Shown here one piece after another: positions 30,259-40,923 of a DNA stretch of 64,000 nt (its first letter is position 1; every line of letters begins with the position of its first letter). The DNA lies in NCBI RefSeq assembly GCF_010104355.1, contig NZ_CP044972.1, forward strand, positions 2,852,001 to 2,916,000, in the 5' to 3' direction. Source of the DNA: Hydrogenophaga sp. PBL-H3. GTDB lineage: Bacteria; Pseudomonadota; Gammaproteobacteria; Burkholderiales; Burkholderiaceae_C. The position numbers were made by a program, and so were the translations under genes. The notes beneath the pieces were generated by a model. That model was not told the origin of the DNA and did no database searches. It worked only from the letters and a program-made list of their open reading frames with translations.

Positions 30259-31798
30259 ACAGCGTCTCCACGGTGATCAGGGACACCCCTCGGTCAATGG
30301 CAAAACGCTCGGTGTTGCGCTTGGCTTTTCCGCGAACGAAGAAGGGGATCTTTCGCAGTTCTTTTTCGGCGTCGAGGCCCCAGGTGGCCTCTTGCGGCGT
30401 GAGGGTCTCGTTGGCGGCAGCCTGCTCCACCGGCGCGACCGGCGCCACCACGGTCTTGGGCGTCACGGAACCGCCCAGGTGCGACGGCGCGGCGTCTTCG
30501 TGGAACTCGGCGTCACCTCGGAACATGCCGATCAGGTGTTCTTCCAGACCCATCATCAGCGGGTGCACCCAGGTGTCGAACAGCACGTTGGCGCCTTCAA
30601 AACCCATCTGCGGCGAGTAGCGCGCGGGGAAGTCCTGCACGTGCACGGGGGCCGAGATCACCGCGCAGGGCACACCCAGGCGCTTGGCGATGTGGCGCTC
30701 CATCTGCGAGCCCAGCACCAGCTCGGGCTGCAGCTCGGCGATGCGGGCTTCCACTTCGAGGTAGTCGTCGCTGATGAGCGCGTCCACGCCATACAGCGCT
30801 GCGGCTTCGCGCACCTCGCGGGCGAACTCGCGGCTGTAGGTGCCCAGGCCGACCACGGTGAAACCCATCTCTTGCGCCGCAATGCGCGCGGCGGCGACCA
30901 CATGGGTCGCGTCACCGAACACAAACACGCGTTTGCTCGTGAGGTAGGTGGAATCGACCGATTTCGCGTACCAGGGCGCGCGCGCGTCGGCGTTGGCCAG
31001 AACATGGATCGGATCCACACCAGCCAGTTCAGCGACTTCGTTGATGAAGTCTCGCGTGGCGCCCGAGCCGATGGGCACGGTGCGGGTGGAGGGTTGGCCA
31101 AACGTGCGCTTGAGCCAGCCGGCCGCCACGTTGGCGATCTCGGGGTAGAGCACGACATTGAAGTCGGCGTCGCCCAGGCGGGCCATGTCGGCGGGTGAGG
31201 CGCCCAGGGGTGCGGTCACGTTGATGTCCACGCCCATCTCGCGCAGCAGGCCGGTGATCTCGCGCAGGTCGTCGCGGTGGCGAAAGCCCAGTGCGGCCGG
31301 GCCGAGGATGTTGCAACGGGCGCGCTGGCCGGCTTCGCGCGGGGCGCGTTTGACGCTGGTGTCGGCCAGGTTGCGCACCATCTGGTAGAAGGTTTCCGAG
31401 GCGCCCCAGTTTTCCTTGCGCTGGTACGACGGCAGCTCCAGCGCCACCACCGGCACCGGCAGATCCAGGGCCTTGCACAGGCCACCCGGGTCGTCCTGGA
31501 TCAGTTCGGCGGTGCACGAAGAGCCGACCATCATGGCCTGCGGCTTGAAGCGTGCGTAGGCCTCGCGCGCCGCGTTCTTGAACAGCTCGGCGGTGTCGCC
31601 ACCCAGGTCGCGCGCCTGGAAGGTGGTGTAGGTCACCGGCGGGCGCTTGGCGTTGCGCTCGATCATGGTGAACAGCAAATCCGCGTAGGTGTCGCCCTGC
31701 GGCGCGTGCAGCACGTAGTGCACGTCCTTCATCGCGGTGGCGATGCGCATCGCACCCACGTGGGGCGGTCCTTCGTAGGTCCAGAGCGTGAGTTGCAT
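30230..31798 (-). CDS. bchB: Light-independent protochlorophyllide reductase subunit B
   Basis: This 522-aa NifK-like subunit pairs with BchN to bind protochlorophyllide. It begins [20 protein letters not shown], the invariant BchB start, and has an aspartate in the expected cluster region ([15 protein letters not shown]) plus [14 protein letters not shown] with a conserved cysteine. The C-terminal lid domain ends [23 protein letters not shown] 31798 lies 20 bp after the bchN stop. The upstream extension of the reading frame is shadow sequence inside bchN. Confidence 0.95.
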
Positions 31799-31818
31799 GT
31801 GAGGGTGCCGTTGAAGGA

Positions 31819-33617
<1,799 letters not shown>

Positions 33618-33657
33618 GGATAGCGCTTGGATCCAATTTAGATGCTCCATCCATTTG

Positions 33658-33691
33658 TGTCAACTTAAATTGACGTATTTATTAATTGACA
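33658..33691 (-). promoter_or_regulatory. Two overlapping candidate PpsR operators upstream of bchF
   Basis: The PpsR/CrtJ consensus is TGT-N12-ACA. Positions 33658-33675 read TGTCAACTTAAATTGACG and 33674-33691 read CGTATTTATTAATTGACA; each has one half-site base off, and they share two bases. Paired sites fit the cooperative binding known for this repressor. The 302-bp gap 33618-33919 separates bchF from ppaA, so the sites could serve both directions. Confidence 0.6.
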
Positions 33692-33919
33692 CCTACAGCT
33701 GGCCCCGGTACAGTTTTTTGGACAGAAAATCGAAATGTTTTGACGCGCAAGGTTGACAGCAGTACAACGCTTTCCAAGCGCCGGGCGGCGGGTCGAAGGG
33801 TCGACTCGCCGGACTCCGACGGGATACCGCCCGACCACTTCTGATCTCGTAAGAAAGCCTCGGCAAGCACCGCGGCACCTGCGTATCGGCACAACGCAAG
33901 CGCACCAGGAGACAGACAC

Positions 33920-34867
33920 ATGGGTTCGTATTCCAGGCAAACGTCGGCCCAAGAGACAGAGCTCTTTGGCACGCCACCCCTTGACGGCTGGGCCGAATCC
34001 GTCTGCGGCCCCGCCGGCACGCCGGGTATCGACGATCTCCTGCGCATGGACCCGCCCGAAGCCTCCAACGACGATGGACTGCGCTCTGTGCTGCTGGCCA
34101 AGGCGGTGGAGTACGAAATCATCCCCCGGCTGATGCTGGCGCATCGGGTGGCCAGGGACGGAGCGGCGCACCCGGTCTCGCTGGGCGAGCACGTGGCACG
34201 GGAAGATGTGATCCCGTTCGCCGAAATGGTGCTTCACGACGACGACGCAGCCTTGCGCGGGTTCATCGCCGCGCTGCGCGATCGGGGCGTGCCCATTGAA
34301 TCCGTGTTCCTGGACCTGCTGGCACCGGTGGCGCGTTATCTGGGGGAACTCTGGGAACGCGACCTGTGCAGCTTCACCGAGGTCACCGTGGGTCTGGGGC
34401 GCCTGCAGCAACTGCTGCGGGAAAACAGCGCTGCCTTCGCCCAGTTCACCAGCGAAGCAACCAGCGACAAGGCCCGGCGGGTGCTGCTGATGCCCTGCCC
34501 GGGCGAGCAGCACACCTTTGGCTTGTCACTGGTTGGCGAGTTCTTTCACCGTGCGGGCTGGGAGGTGGTCACCAGTTTCGTGGCCACCGATGGCGCGCCC
34601 GGCATGGTGCAGAAAGACTGGTTTGATGTGGTCGGTTTTTCGCTCGGATGCGAGACCGGTATCGAGCGGCTGGGCGAAACCATGGAGCAGGTTCGACGCA
34701 AGAGCCTCAACCCCGGCATCTCTATAATTGCAGGCGGTGCAATCTTTGGTTTGCACCCGGAGTTCGGCAACAGGCTCACCGCCGACGCCATCATCACCGA
34801 TGGCCCTGCTGCACCGGCGCTGGCTGCAAAGCTGCTGGCCGACAGCAAAGCGCGAAGTCAGGTTTGA
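33920..34867 (+). CDS. ppaA: PpaA/AerR-type cobalamin-binding photosynthesis regulator
   Basis: This 315-aa regulator has a helical N-terminal part (VEYEIIPRLMLAHRV, residues about 50-65; GVPIESVFLDLLAPVARYLG) and a Rossmann-like B12-binding domain from about residue 180. GEQHTFGLSLVGEFF supplies the histidine (about His198) that would be the cobalt or heme ligand; SIIAGGAIFGLHPEF follows. PpaA/AerR proteins counter PpsR/CrtJ repression according to light and oxygen. ATG 33920 follows AGGAGAC. It is divergent from bchF and ends 49 bp before ppsR, the usual arrangement in purple bacteria. Confidence 0.87.
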   Translation: MGSYSRQTSAQETELFGTPPLDGWAESVCGPAGTPGIDDLLRMDPPEASNDDGLRSVLLAKAVEYEIIPRLMLAHRVARDGAAHPVSLGEHVAREDVIPFAEMVLHDDDAALRGFIAALRDRGVPIESVFLDLLAPVARYLGELWERDLCSFTEVTVGLGRLQQLLRENSAAFAQFTSEATSDKARRVLLMPCPGEQHTFGLSLVGEFFHRAGWEVVTSFVATDGAPGMVQKDWFDVVGFSLGCETGIERLGETMEQVRRKSLNPGISIIAGGAIFGLHPEFGNRLTADAIITDGPAAPALAAKLLADSKARSQV

Positions 34868-34916
34868 AGCGCCGTTCACCACCATAGTGATTTTGCTAGG
34901 ACCACGAAAGCTCAAC

Positions 34917-36386
34917 ATGCCGCAGGCGTCACAAGCCTATGTCCACAAGCCGTTTGAGAAGGCTGGCCAGTTCCTCGACGGCCTGGATGCAGATGCCGCC
35001 GCGGAGCTTGTCACGGCGTCCGCCGACGTGGTTCTCATTCTGGACACTGACGGTGTGATCCGGGACATGGCGCTCATCGGCAAAGACATGATGGGCCTGG
35101 GCTGCCAGGAGTGGATCGGAAAACCCTGGATCCAGACCGTCACGGTCGAGAGCAAACCCAAGATCGAGGACCTGCTCGGCCATCCCGACAAGCAAGGTGC
35201 GGACAACATCCGCTGGCGCCATGTGAACCACCCCATGACCGACCGGGCTGACCTGCCGTTGTCCTACTCGGTGGTGCAGGTTCATCGCAAGGTCAAAGGC
35301 AAGACCGATCAGGTCTCGCACACCGTGGCCTTTGGCCGCGACCTGCGCGGTCAGGTGGCGCTGCAACAGCGCCTGGTCACGGCCCAGCAATCCATGGAAC
35401 GCGACTACTGGCGGCTGCGCCAGGTGGAAACGCGTTACCGCCTGCTGTTCCAGATGGCCTCGGAGCCGGTGCTCATCCTCGAAGGCTCGGTCGACAAGCT
35501 TGAAGAAGCCAATCCCGCCGCTCACGAGCTGTTTGGCGAGCCATCCCGCCTGCCGGGCTGGACCCTGCTCAGCAGTCTGGACGTGCCCAGCCAGGCGGCC
35601 GTGCGCGACATGCTGGACCGCCTGCGCTCCAGTGGCCGGGCCGACCCCTGCACCATCCGCCTGATCGACTCCACCCAGGACATGGTGGTGGCGGCCTCCC
35701 AGTTCCGCCAGGAAAACACCCTGCATTTCCTGCTGCGCTTCACCCGCCCGATGGACTCGGTGGCGCCGAGCCTCTCAGCCAGCAAGCGCCAGTTGCTCCA
35801 GGTAATGGAGAGCGCGCCCGATGCGCTGGTCGTCACCGATCTCGACGGCCGCATCCTGAGTGCCAACCGTGCATTCCTCGACCTCGGCCAGCTGGCCAGC
35901 GAGGACCAGGCCCGCGGCGAAGTGCTCGAGAAATGGCTGGGTCGCACCGGGGTCGATTTCCGGGTGCTGCTCACGAACTTGCGCCAGCACGGCAGCGTGC
36001 GCCTGTTTGCCACCCTGATGCGCGGCGAATACGGCTCCACCTCCGAAGTGGAAATTTCCGCCGTGGCGGTGAACGCGGGCTCGCAGCGCTGCCTGGGTTT
36101 CACCATCCGCGACGTGGGCCGCCGGCTGGGCATCGAGACCCGCGCCAGCAAGGAACTGCCCCGCTCGGCCAGCCAGATGACCGAGCTGGTCGGCCGGCTC
36201 CCGCTCAAGGACATCGTGCGCGAAACCACCGACCTGATCGAGCAGCTGTGCATTGAGGCTGCCCTGGAGCTCACCGGCGACAACCGCGCCTCGGCCGCTG
36301 AAATGCTCGGCCTCTCCCGCCAGAGCCTCTACATCAAGCTGCGCCGCTTCGGCATTCTTGAAGGTGTGAGCGAAGACACTCATTGA
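34917..36386 (+). CDS. ppsR: Photosynthesis gene repressor PpsR (CrtJ)
   Basis: This 489-aa transcription factor represses bch, crt and puc genes under oxygen. It has PAS-type domains at about residues 25-140, 170-275 and 285-400 (TASADVVLILDTDGVIRDM; FQMASEPVLILEGSVDKLEE; MESAPDALVVTDLDGRILSA) and a C-terminal Fis-type helix-turn-helix (LELTGDNRASAAEMLGLSRQ). A cysteine at about residue 445 (EQLCIEAAL) sits where the redox-active cysteine of CrtJ lies, at the entry to the HTH. ATG 34917 is chosen because the long upstream frame is a shadow inside ppaA. Candidate operators are before bchF and bchG. Confidence 0.93.
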   Translation: MPQASQAYVHKPFEKAGQFLDGLDADAAAELVTASADVVLILDTDGVIRDMALIGKDMMGLGCQEWIGKPWIQTVTVESKPKIEDLLGHPDKQGADNIRWRHVNHPMTDRADLPLSYSVVQVHRKVKGKTDQVSHTVAFGRDLRGQVALQQRLVTAQQSMERDYWRLRQVETRYRLLFQMASEPVLILEGSVDKLEEANPAAHELFGEPSRLPGWTLLSSLDVPSQAAVRDMLDRLRSSGRADPCTIRLIDSTQDMVVAASQFRQENTLHFLLRFTRPMDSVAPSLSASKRQLLQVMESAPDALVVTDLDGRILSANRAFLDLGQLASEDQARGEVLEKWLGRTGVDFRVLLTNLRQHGSVRLFATLMRGEYGSTSEVEISAVAVNAGSQRCLGFTIRDVGRRLGIETRASKELPRSASQMTELVGRLPLKDIVRETTDLIEQLCIEAALELTGDNRASAAEMLGLSRQSLYIKLRRFGILEGVSEDTH

Positions 36387-36394
36387 CAGGGGAC

Positions 36395-36492
36395 ACCCCC
36401 CGCGCCGCTTTGCGGCTCCCCCCTCTCTCGCCTGCGGCGGGAGGGGGGCGGCAGCTGGGACCGGCGGAGCCGGATCCGCGCTGCCCCTGGTC
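36395..36492. repeat. GC-rich palindromic element downstream of ppsR
   Basis: This block (ACACCCCCCGCGCCGC..., then GCCTGCGGCGGGAGGGGGGC and GACCGGCGGAGCCGGATCC) is a set of adjoining palindromes similar to those at 10770, 50240 and 56290. It lies between the ppsR stop and the ppsR terminator. I see no coding potential in it. Confidence 0.5.
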
Positions 36493-36495
36493 AAG

Positions 36496-36523
36496 ACCAG
36501 CCTTTCTCCGGCTGGTTTTTTTT
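36496..36523 (+). terminator. Rho-independent terminator after ppsR
   Basis: ACCAGCC (36496-36502) pairs with GGCTGGT (36510-36516) around a 7-nt loop, followed by an eight-T run (36516-36523). It ends the ppaA-ppsR unit and isolates bchG, which must use its own promoter. Confidence 0.88.
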
Positions 36524-36586
36524 CGTCTGGACGGCTGTGGTTCCAACCCATGTTCACCCGGGTTTTCCCTTGATTTACACTTGTAG

Positions 36587-36604
36587 TGTCATTTTTCTTT
36601 GACA
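36587..36604 (+). promoter_or_regulatory. Consensus PpsR operator upstream of bchG
   Basis: TGTCATTTTTCTTTGACA is a perfect TGT-N12-ACA site; the flanking G and C extend the arms to GTGTCA / TGACAC. It ends 31 bp before the bchG ATG, where it would block RNA polymerase. A nearby ACACTTGTAGTGT dyad (36577-36589) overlaps its left edge. Confidence 0.75.
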
Positions 36605-36634
36605 CTTTTTGATGGTGGGGGTACAACCTTTTTC

Positions 36635-37522
36635 ATGCAACTCCCTGCCCTGTCGGCTGTCACCGAGCTGTTCAAACCCATCACCTGGTTTCCGCCGATG
36701 TGGGCTTTTGCCTGCGGTGTGGTGGCCTCGGGTGTCTCCATGGACGGTCGCTGGTTGATGGCGGTGGTGGGGGTGGCGCTGGCGGGGCCGCTGGTGTGCG
36801 CCACCAGCCAGGCCGTGAACGACTGGTACGACCGCCACGTGGACGCCATCAACGAGCCGCAGCGACCGATTCCCTCGGGGCGCATTCCTGGCCACTGGGG
36901 TCTGTACCTGGCGATTGCCTGGACGCTGGTGTCGCTGGCTGTGGCCACAGCGCTCGGCCCCTGGGGTTTTGGTGCGGCAGCGCTCGGCCTGTTGCTCGCC
37001 TGGGCCTACAGCGCGCCCCCGGTGCGGTTGAAGGAAAACGGCTGGTGGGGCAATGCGGCTTGTGGCATCAGCTACGAGGGCATTGCCTGGATCACCGGCG
37101 CGGCCGTGATGGCCGGTGGTGCCATGCCCGGCGGTGAATCGCTGGTGCTGGCCGCGCTCTACAGCGCCGGCACCCACGGCATCATGACGCTCAACGACTT
37201 CAAGGCGGTGGCCGGTGACCGCCAGATGGGCGTGCGCTCGCTGCCGGTGCAGCTGGGTGTGAAGCGAGCCGCGCGCGTCGCTTGCTGGTTCATGGCGGTG
37301 CCGCAGGTGGTCGTGATTGCCTTGCTGGTGGCCTGGGGCCAGCCCTGGCATGCGGCAGGCGTGACCGGCCTGCTGCTGGCGCAGGGCGCGATGATGCGCC
37401 ACTTCCTGGCCGACCCGACCCCCCGTGCACTCTGGTACAGCGGCTTCGGCGTGCCGCTGTTCGTGTCGGGAATGATGGTCAGCGCGTTCGCGCTGCGGGG
37501 CATGGCGGGAGCGGGCGCATGA
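36635..37522 (+). CDS. bchG: Bacteriochlorophyll synthase (geranylgeranyl transferase)
   Basis: This 295-aa UbiA-family prenyltransferase attaches the geranylgeranyl tail to bacteriochlorophyllide a. The prenyl diphosphate motif is VNDWYDRHVDAINEPQRPIP, and the second Asp motif is HGIMTLNDFKAVAGDRQMGV. About eight membrane helices are seen. ATG 36635 is preferred over an upstream TTG at 36599 because the latter falls inside the PpsR operator. The stop overlaps the ATG of bch2 (37519). Confidence 0.93.
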   Translation: MQLPALSAVTELFKPITWFPPMWAFACGVVASGVSMDGRWLMAVVGVALAGPLVCATSQAVNDWYDRHVDAINEPQRPIPSGRIPGHWGLYLAIAWTLVSLAVATALGPWGFGAAALGLLLAWAYSAPPVRLKENGWWGNAACGISYEGIAWITGAAVMAGGAMPGGESLVLAALYSAGTHGIMTLNDFKAVAGDRQMGVRSLPVQLGVKRAARVACWFMAVPQVVVIALLVAWGQPWHAAGVTGLLLAQGAMMRHFLADPTPRALWYSGFGVPLFVSGMMVSAFALRGMAGAGA

Positions 37523-38895
37523 CACCGTTTGGCTGGGGCAGCATCGCACGCCTCGGCCTGGTGCAGATGGCGTTGGGAGCCATCGTGGTGCTGACCACGT
37601 CCACGCTCAACCGCGTGATGGTGGTGGAGCTGGCCCTGCCGGCCTTGCTGCCGGGCATGCTGGTCGCCCTGCACTACCTGGTCCAGATCGCACGTCCACG
37701 CATGGGCCACGGCTCCGACGTGGGCGGGCGCCGCACACCCTGGATCGTGGGGGGCATGGCGGTGCTGGGCATCGGCGGTGTGGTCGCCGCCGCAGCCACA
37801 GTGTGGATGGCCACCGACAGACCTGCCGGCATTGCACTGGCGATGCTGGGCTTTGCCCTTGTGGGACTCGGCGTGAGCGCCAGCGGCACGTCTCTGCTCG
37901 TGATGCTGGCCAAGCGGGTGCCTGAAACCCGTCGCGCTGGCGCCGCCACGCTGGTCTGGATGATGATGATCGCCGGCTTCGCACTCACCGCCGGCCTGGC
38001 GGGTCACCTTCTGGAGCCCTATTCGCCCGAGCGCCTGCTGGCCGTGACGGCCGGCGTGTCGCTGATCGCCTTCGCGCTCACGCTCGTGGCACTGCGCGGG
38101 CTCGAAGGCACCGAAGTCCGCTACGAAACGCAGCACCCGGACGACAAGCCTGGCTTCAGGGAAGCACTCGCCCAGGTGTGGAGCGAGCCTGTGGCGCGGC
38201 GCTTCACCGTCTTCGTGTTCGTCTCGATGCTGGCCTACAGCGCGCAAGACCTGATCCTGGAGCCGTTTGCCGGCACGGTGTTCGGCTACACGCCGGGCGC
38301 CTCCACCCAGCTCTCGGGCGTGCAACACGGCGGCGTGCTGGCGGGCATGCTGCTGGTGGCGTTCTCGGGCGCGCTGGCGGCCCGCTTCCCCTGGCACCCG
38401 GTGCTGGGGCGCATCGGCTCGCTGCGCGGCTGGACCATCGGCGGATGCATTGCCTCCGCCCTAGCGCTGCTGGGTCTCACGCTCGCGGGCCTGCAGGGCG
38501 AGGGCTCGCCGCTGAAGGCCACGGTGTTTGCGCTGGGCGTGGCCAACGGCGCGTTCTCCATCGGTGCCATCGGATCGATGATGCGACTCGCCAGCGAGGG
38601 ACGCCAGTCGCGCGAAGGCGTTCGCATGGGCCTGTGGGGCGCCGCGCAGGCCGTGGCGTTTGGCCTGGGCGGCCTGGTGGGCACCGGTGCGAGCGATCTG
38701 GCGCACTGGCTCATCGCCACCCCCGGCTCGGCCTACGCCACGGTGTTCGCACTTGAAGGCCTGGTCTTCCTGATCTCGGCCGCACTGGCCTGGCGCATCT
38801 CGGCGCCAGCGCCCAGCAGCCCAGCGCGAGCAACGCCTTTCTCCAACGCCGGTGACGCATTCGCCGTCGGCACCAACCACAGGCAACTGTCATGA
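37519..38895 (+). CDS. PucC-family protein (Bch2), bacteriochlorophyll-related
   Basis: This 458-aa membrane protein is homologous to LhaA/PucC (LTTSTLNRVMVVELALPALL near the start; AYSAQDLILEPFAGTVFGYT in the middle), with about 12 helices. The gene between bchG and bchP in purple bacteria is often called bch2 or ORF428. Its proposed role is bacteriochlorophyll handling or antenna assembly. It starts inside the bchG stop (4 bp) and its end overlaps bchP by 4 bp. The last 35 residues are a polar tail. Confidence 0.87.
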   Translation: MTPFGWGSIARLGLVQMALGAIVVLTTSTLNRVMVVELALPALLPGMLVALHYLVQIARPRMGHGSDVGGRRTPWIVGGMAVLGIGGVVAAAATVWMATDRPAGIALAMLGFALVGLGVSASGTSLLVMLAKRVPETRRAGAATLVWMMMIAGFALTAGLAGHLLEPYSPERLLAVTAGVSLIAFALTLVALRGLEGTEVRYETQHPDDKPGFREALAQVWSEPVARRFTVFVFVSMLAYSAQDLILEPFAGTVFGYTPGASTQLSGVQHGGVLAGMLLVAFSGALAARFPWHPVLGRIGSLRGWTIGGCIASALALLGLTLAGLQGEGSPLKATVFALGVANGAFSIGAIGSMMRLASEGRQSREGVRMGLWGAAQAVAFGLGGLVGTGASDLAHWLIATPGSAYATVFALEGLVFLISAALAWRISAPAPSSPARATPFSNAGDAFAVGTNHRQLS

Positions 38896-40106
38896 ACACA
38901 GACGAAATCTTCGACGTGGTGGTGATCGGTGGCGGCCCTGCCGGTGCCACAGCCGCCCACGAGCTGGCCCGCCAGGGCCGATCCGTGTTGTTGCTCGACC
39001 GGGCCGGACGCATCAAACCGTGTGGTGGCGCCATACCACCGCGCCTGATCAAGGACTTCAACATCCCCGATGAATTGCTGGTGGCCAAGGCCCAGTGCGC
39101 GCGCATGATCGCGCCCTCCAACAAACACGTCGACATCCCGATCGACAACGGCTTTGTGGGCATGGTCAACCGAGAGTCGTTTGACGAATGGCTGCGCGCC
39201 CGCGCCCAGACTGCAGGCGCAGTGCGGCGCACCGGCGTCTTTGAAAAACTCAGCCGCGATGCGGACGGCACGAGCATCGTTCACTACTCGGCACGCGAGC
39301 GCCACCAGCGTGGCGATGGCACACCAGCGCAGGTGCGCGCCCGTGTCATCGTGGGGGCCGATGGCGCAAAGTCGCAGGTGGCCCGCCAGGGCGCTGTGCC
39401 TGGCGTGGAGGACACGCAGTACGTGTTCGCGTACCACGAGATCGTGCGCGCACCCACGCAAGAAGCCCGACCCGCGGAATACGACGGCACGCGCTGCGAT
39501 GTGTACTACCAGGGCCGCTTCTCCCCCGACTTTTACGGCTGGGTCTTCCCGCACGGCGACACCATGAGCATCGGCACCGGCAGCGCCGACAAGGGGTTTT
39601 CGCTGCGTGGCTCGGTGCAAAAAATGCGCGAGGCCAGTGGACTGTCCGGCCTTGAAACGCTCCGCCGCGAAGGCGCACCGCTGCCCATGAAGCCGCTGCG
39701 CCGCTGGGACAACGGCCGCGACGTGGTGCTGGCTGGTGACGCCGCCGGTGTGGTGGCGCCGGCCTCGGGCGAAGGCATCTACTACGCCATGCTCGGTGGT
39801 GAACTCGCCGCCCAAGCCGCGCATGAGATGCTGGCCACTGGCGATGTGCGTGCGCTCAAGCTGGCCCGCAAGCGCTTCATGAAACTGCACGGCACTGTGT
39901 TCACGGTGCTCGGCATCATGCAGTGGTTCTGGTATGTCAATGAAAAGCGCCGCGAGCGCTTCGTGAAGATCTGCGAAGACCGCGACGTGCAGCAACTCAC
40001 TTTCGAGTCCTACATGAACAAGCAGCTCACGCGCAAGAAACCCATGGCGCATGTGCGCATCTTCTTGAAAGACGTGAGTCACCTGCTGGGCTTCGCGCGG
40101 GTGTGA
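38892..40106 (+). CDS. bchP: Geranylgeranyl diphosphate / bacteriochlorophyll reductase
   Basis: This 404-aa FAD-dependent reductase saturates three double bonds of the geranylgeranyl tail to phytyl. The nucleotide fold is DVVVIGGGPAGATAAHELA at residue 6 onward, then RIKPCGGAIPPRLI and DVVLAGDAAGVVAPASGEGI, both typical of BchP/ChlP. It overlaps bch2 upstream and the small membrane protein gene downstream by 4 bp each, so the four genes form one operon under the bchG promoter. Confidence 0.94.
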   Translation: MNTDEIFDVVVIGGGPAGATAAHELARQGRSVLLLDRAGRIKPCGGAIPPRLIKDFNIPDELLVAKAQCARMIAPSNKHVDIPIDNGFVGMVNRESFDEWLRARAQTAGAVRRTGVFEKLSRDADGTSIVHYSARERHQRGDGTPAQVRARVIVGADGAKSQVARQGAVPGVEDTQYVFAYHEIVRAPTQEARPAEYDGTRCDVYYQGRFSPDFYGWVFPHGDTMSIGTGSADKGFSLRGSVQKMREASGLSGLETLRREGAPLPMKPLRRWDNGRDVVLAGDAAGVVAPASGEGIYYAMLGGELAAQAAHEMLATGDVRALKLARKRFMKLHGTVFTVLGIMQWFWYVNEKRRERFVKICEDRDVQQLTFESYMNKQLTRKKPMAHVRIFLKDVSHLLGFARV

Positions 40107-40405
40107 CGGACATCTGGCCGATCCGCTGGTTGCTGGACGCGGTGATCGTGTTCACCGTGCTGGAGGGGCTGGGACTGTGGCTGTTCCACCGCCTCACGGG
40201 CCAGGGGCTGGCGCCGGGTGACTACGCCTTGAACATGCTCTCGGGCCTGTGCCTGATGCTGGCCGTGCGTGCGGCCGTGAGCGATGCACCCTGGCCCTGG
40301 ATCGCCGTGTGCCTGAGCGCATCAGGCCTGGCACACGGCTGGGACATGCGCAGGCGCTGGCAGCGCCAGCGCTCTCCCGCCTCGGGAATCAGCCTGCCTT
40401 CTTGA
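40103..40405 (+). CDS. Small membrane protein at the end of the bchG-bch2-bchP operon
   Basis: This 100-aa protein starts at GTG 40103, overlapping the bchP stop by 4 bp. It has two or three hydrophobic segments (WLLDAVIVFTVLEGLGLWLF, YALNMLSGLCLMLAVRAAV, WIAVCLSASGLAHGW) and a basic tail (DMRRRWQRQR). I do not recognise the family. Coupling to bchP suggests a role in pigment or photosystem biogenesis. Its 3' end overlaps the convergent HiPIP gene by 17 bp. Confidence 0.6.
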   Translation: MTDIWPIRWLLDAVIVFTVLEGLGLWLFHRLTGQGLAPGDYALNMLSGLCLMLAVRAAVSDAPWPWIAVCLSASGLAHGWDMRRRWQRQRSPASGISLPS

Positions 40406-40706
40406 CGTAGGCGCTGCACCAGCCTTTGCTGGAGACCAGCTTGCCGGGGAAGATGGCGCAAGGCCCGGCCGGATCGGCGGGCTTGCCGGCATACACCTGA
40501 CAGTTGCCACACATCTGGGCGGCGGCGTGCTTGGGAAACTTCTTGTCATCGACCTTGGTGGTGTCGGCCACATAACCGAGCGACACGGCCTGCGGGTCCT
40601 TCTCGCCGACCATGGCGGCCTGCGACCGGGCAGCGGAAGCCGCCATGAGCGCGGTGCCACCAGCCGCGACCTGAAGCATGAAAACTCGACGATTGGAACC
40701 GTTCAT
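40389..40706 (-). CDS. hip: High-potential iron-sulfur protein (HiPIP)
   Basis: This 105-aa periplasmic electron carrier has a twin-arginine signal (SNRRVFMLQVAAGGTALM) and four cysteines in the HiPIP pattern (MCGNCQVY, GPCAIFPG, KGWCSAY) binding one 4Fe-4S cluster. In several purple betaproteobacteria HiPIP donates electrons to the reaction-centre cytochrome, so its place at the edge of the photosynthesis cluster makes sense. It is transcribed toward bchP, with a tail-to-tail overlap. The 217-bp gap 40707-40923 should contain its promoter; I see no clear operator. Confidence 0.93.
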   Translation of the reverse strand: MNGSNRRVFMLQVAAGGTALMAASAARSQAAMVGEKDPQAVSLGYVADTTKVDDKKFPKHAAAQMCGNCQVYAGKPADPAGPCAIFPGKLVSSKGWCSAYVKKAG

Positions 40707-40923
40707 TTGTCACCTCGTGGGGGATTGCAAAATTGCGATTTCATACTACGCCTGGCGGACTTAACGAGGGCTTACGACCCGAACGCTTGAGCGCGGCAAT
40801 GGCCCATTGCCGCGCGAGGTCTTTCGGCTGGAGATGCCCTCGGGGATGAGCGCCGACAAACCTGTCAGCCCCGGGACCGGCGGGCCGGCCGGGGTACGTA
40901 CACTTGTCGAAAAAACGCGCCCC

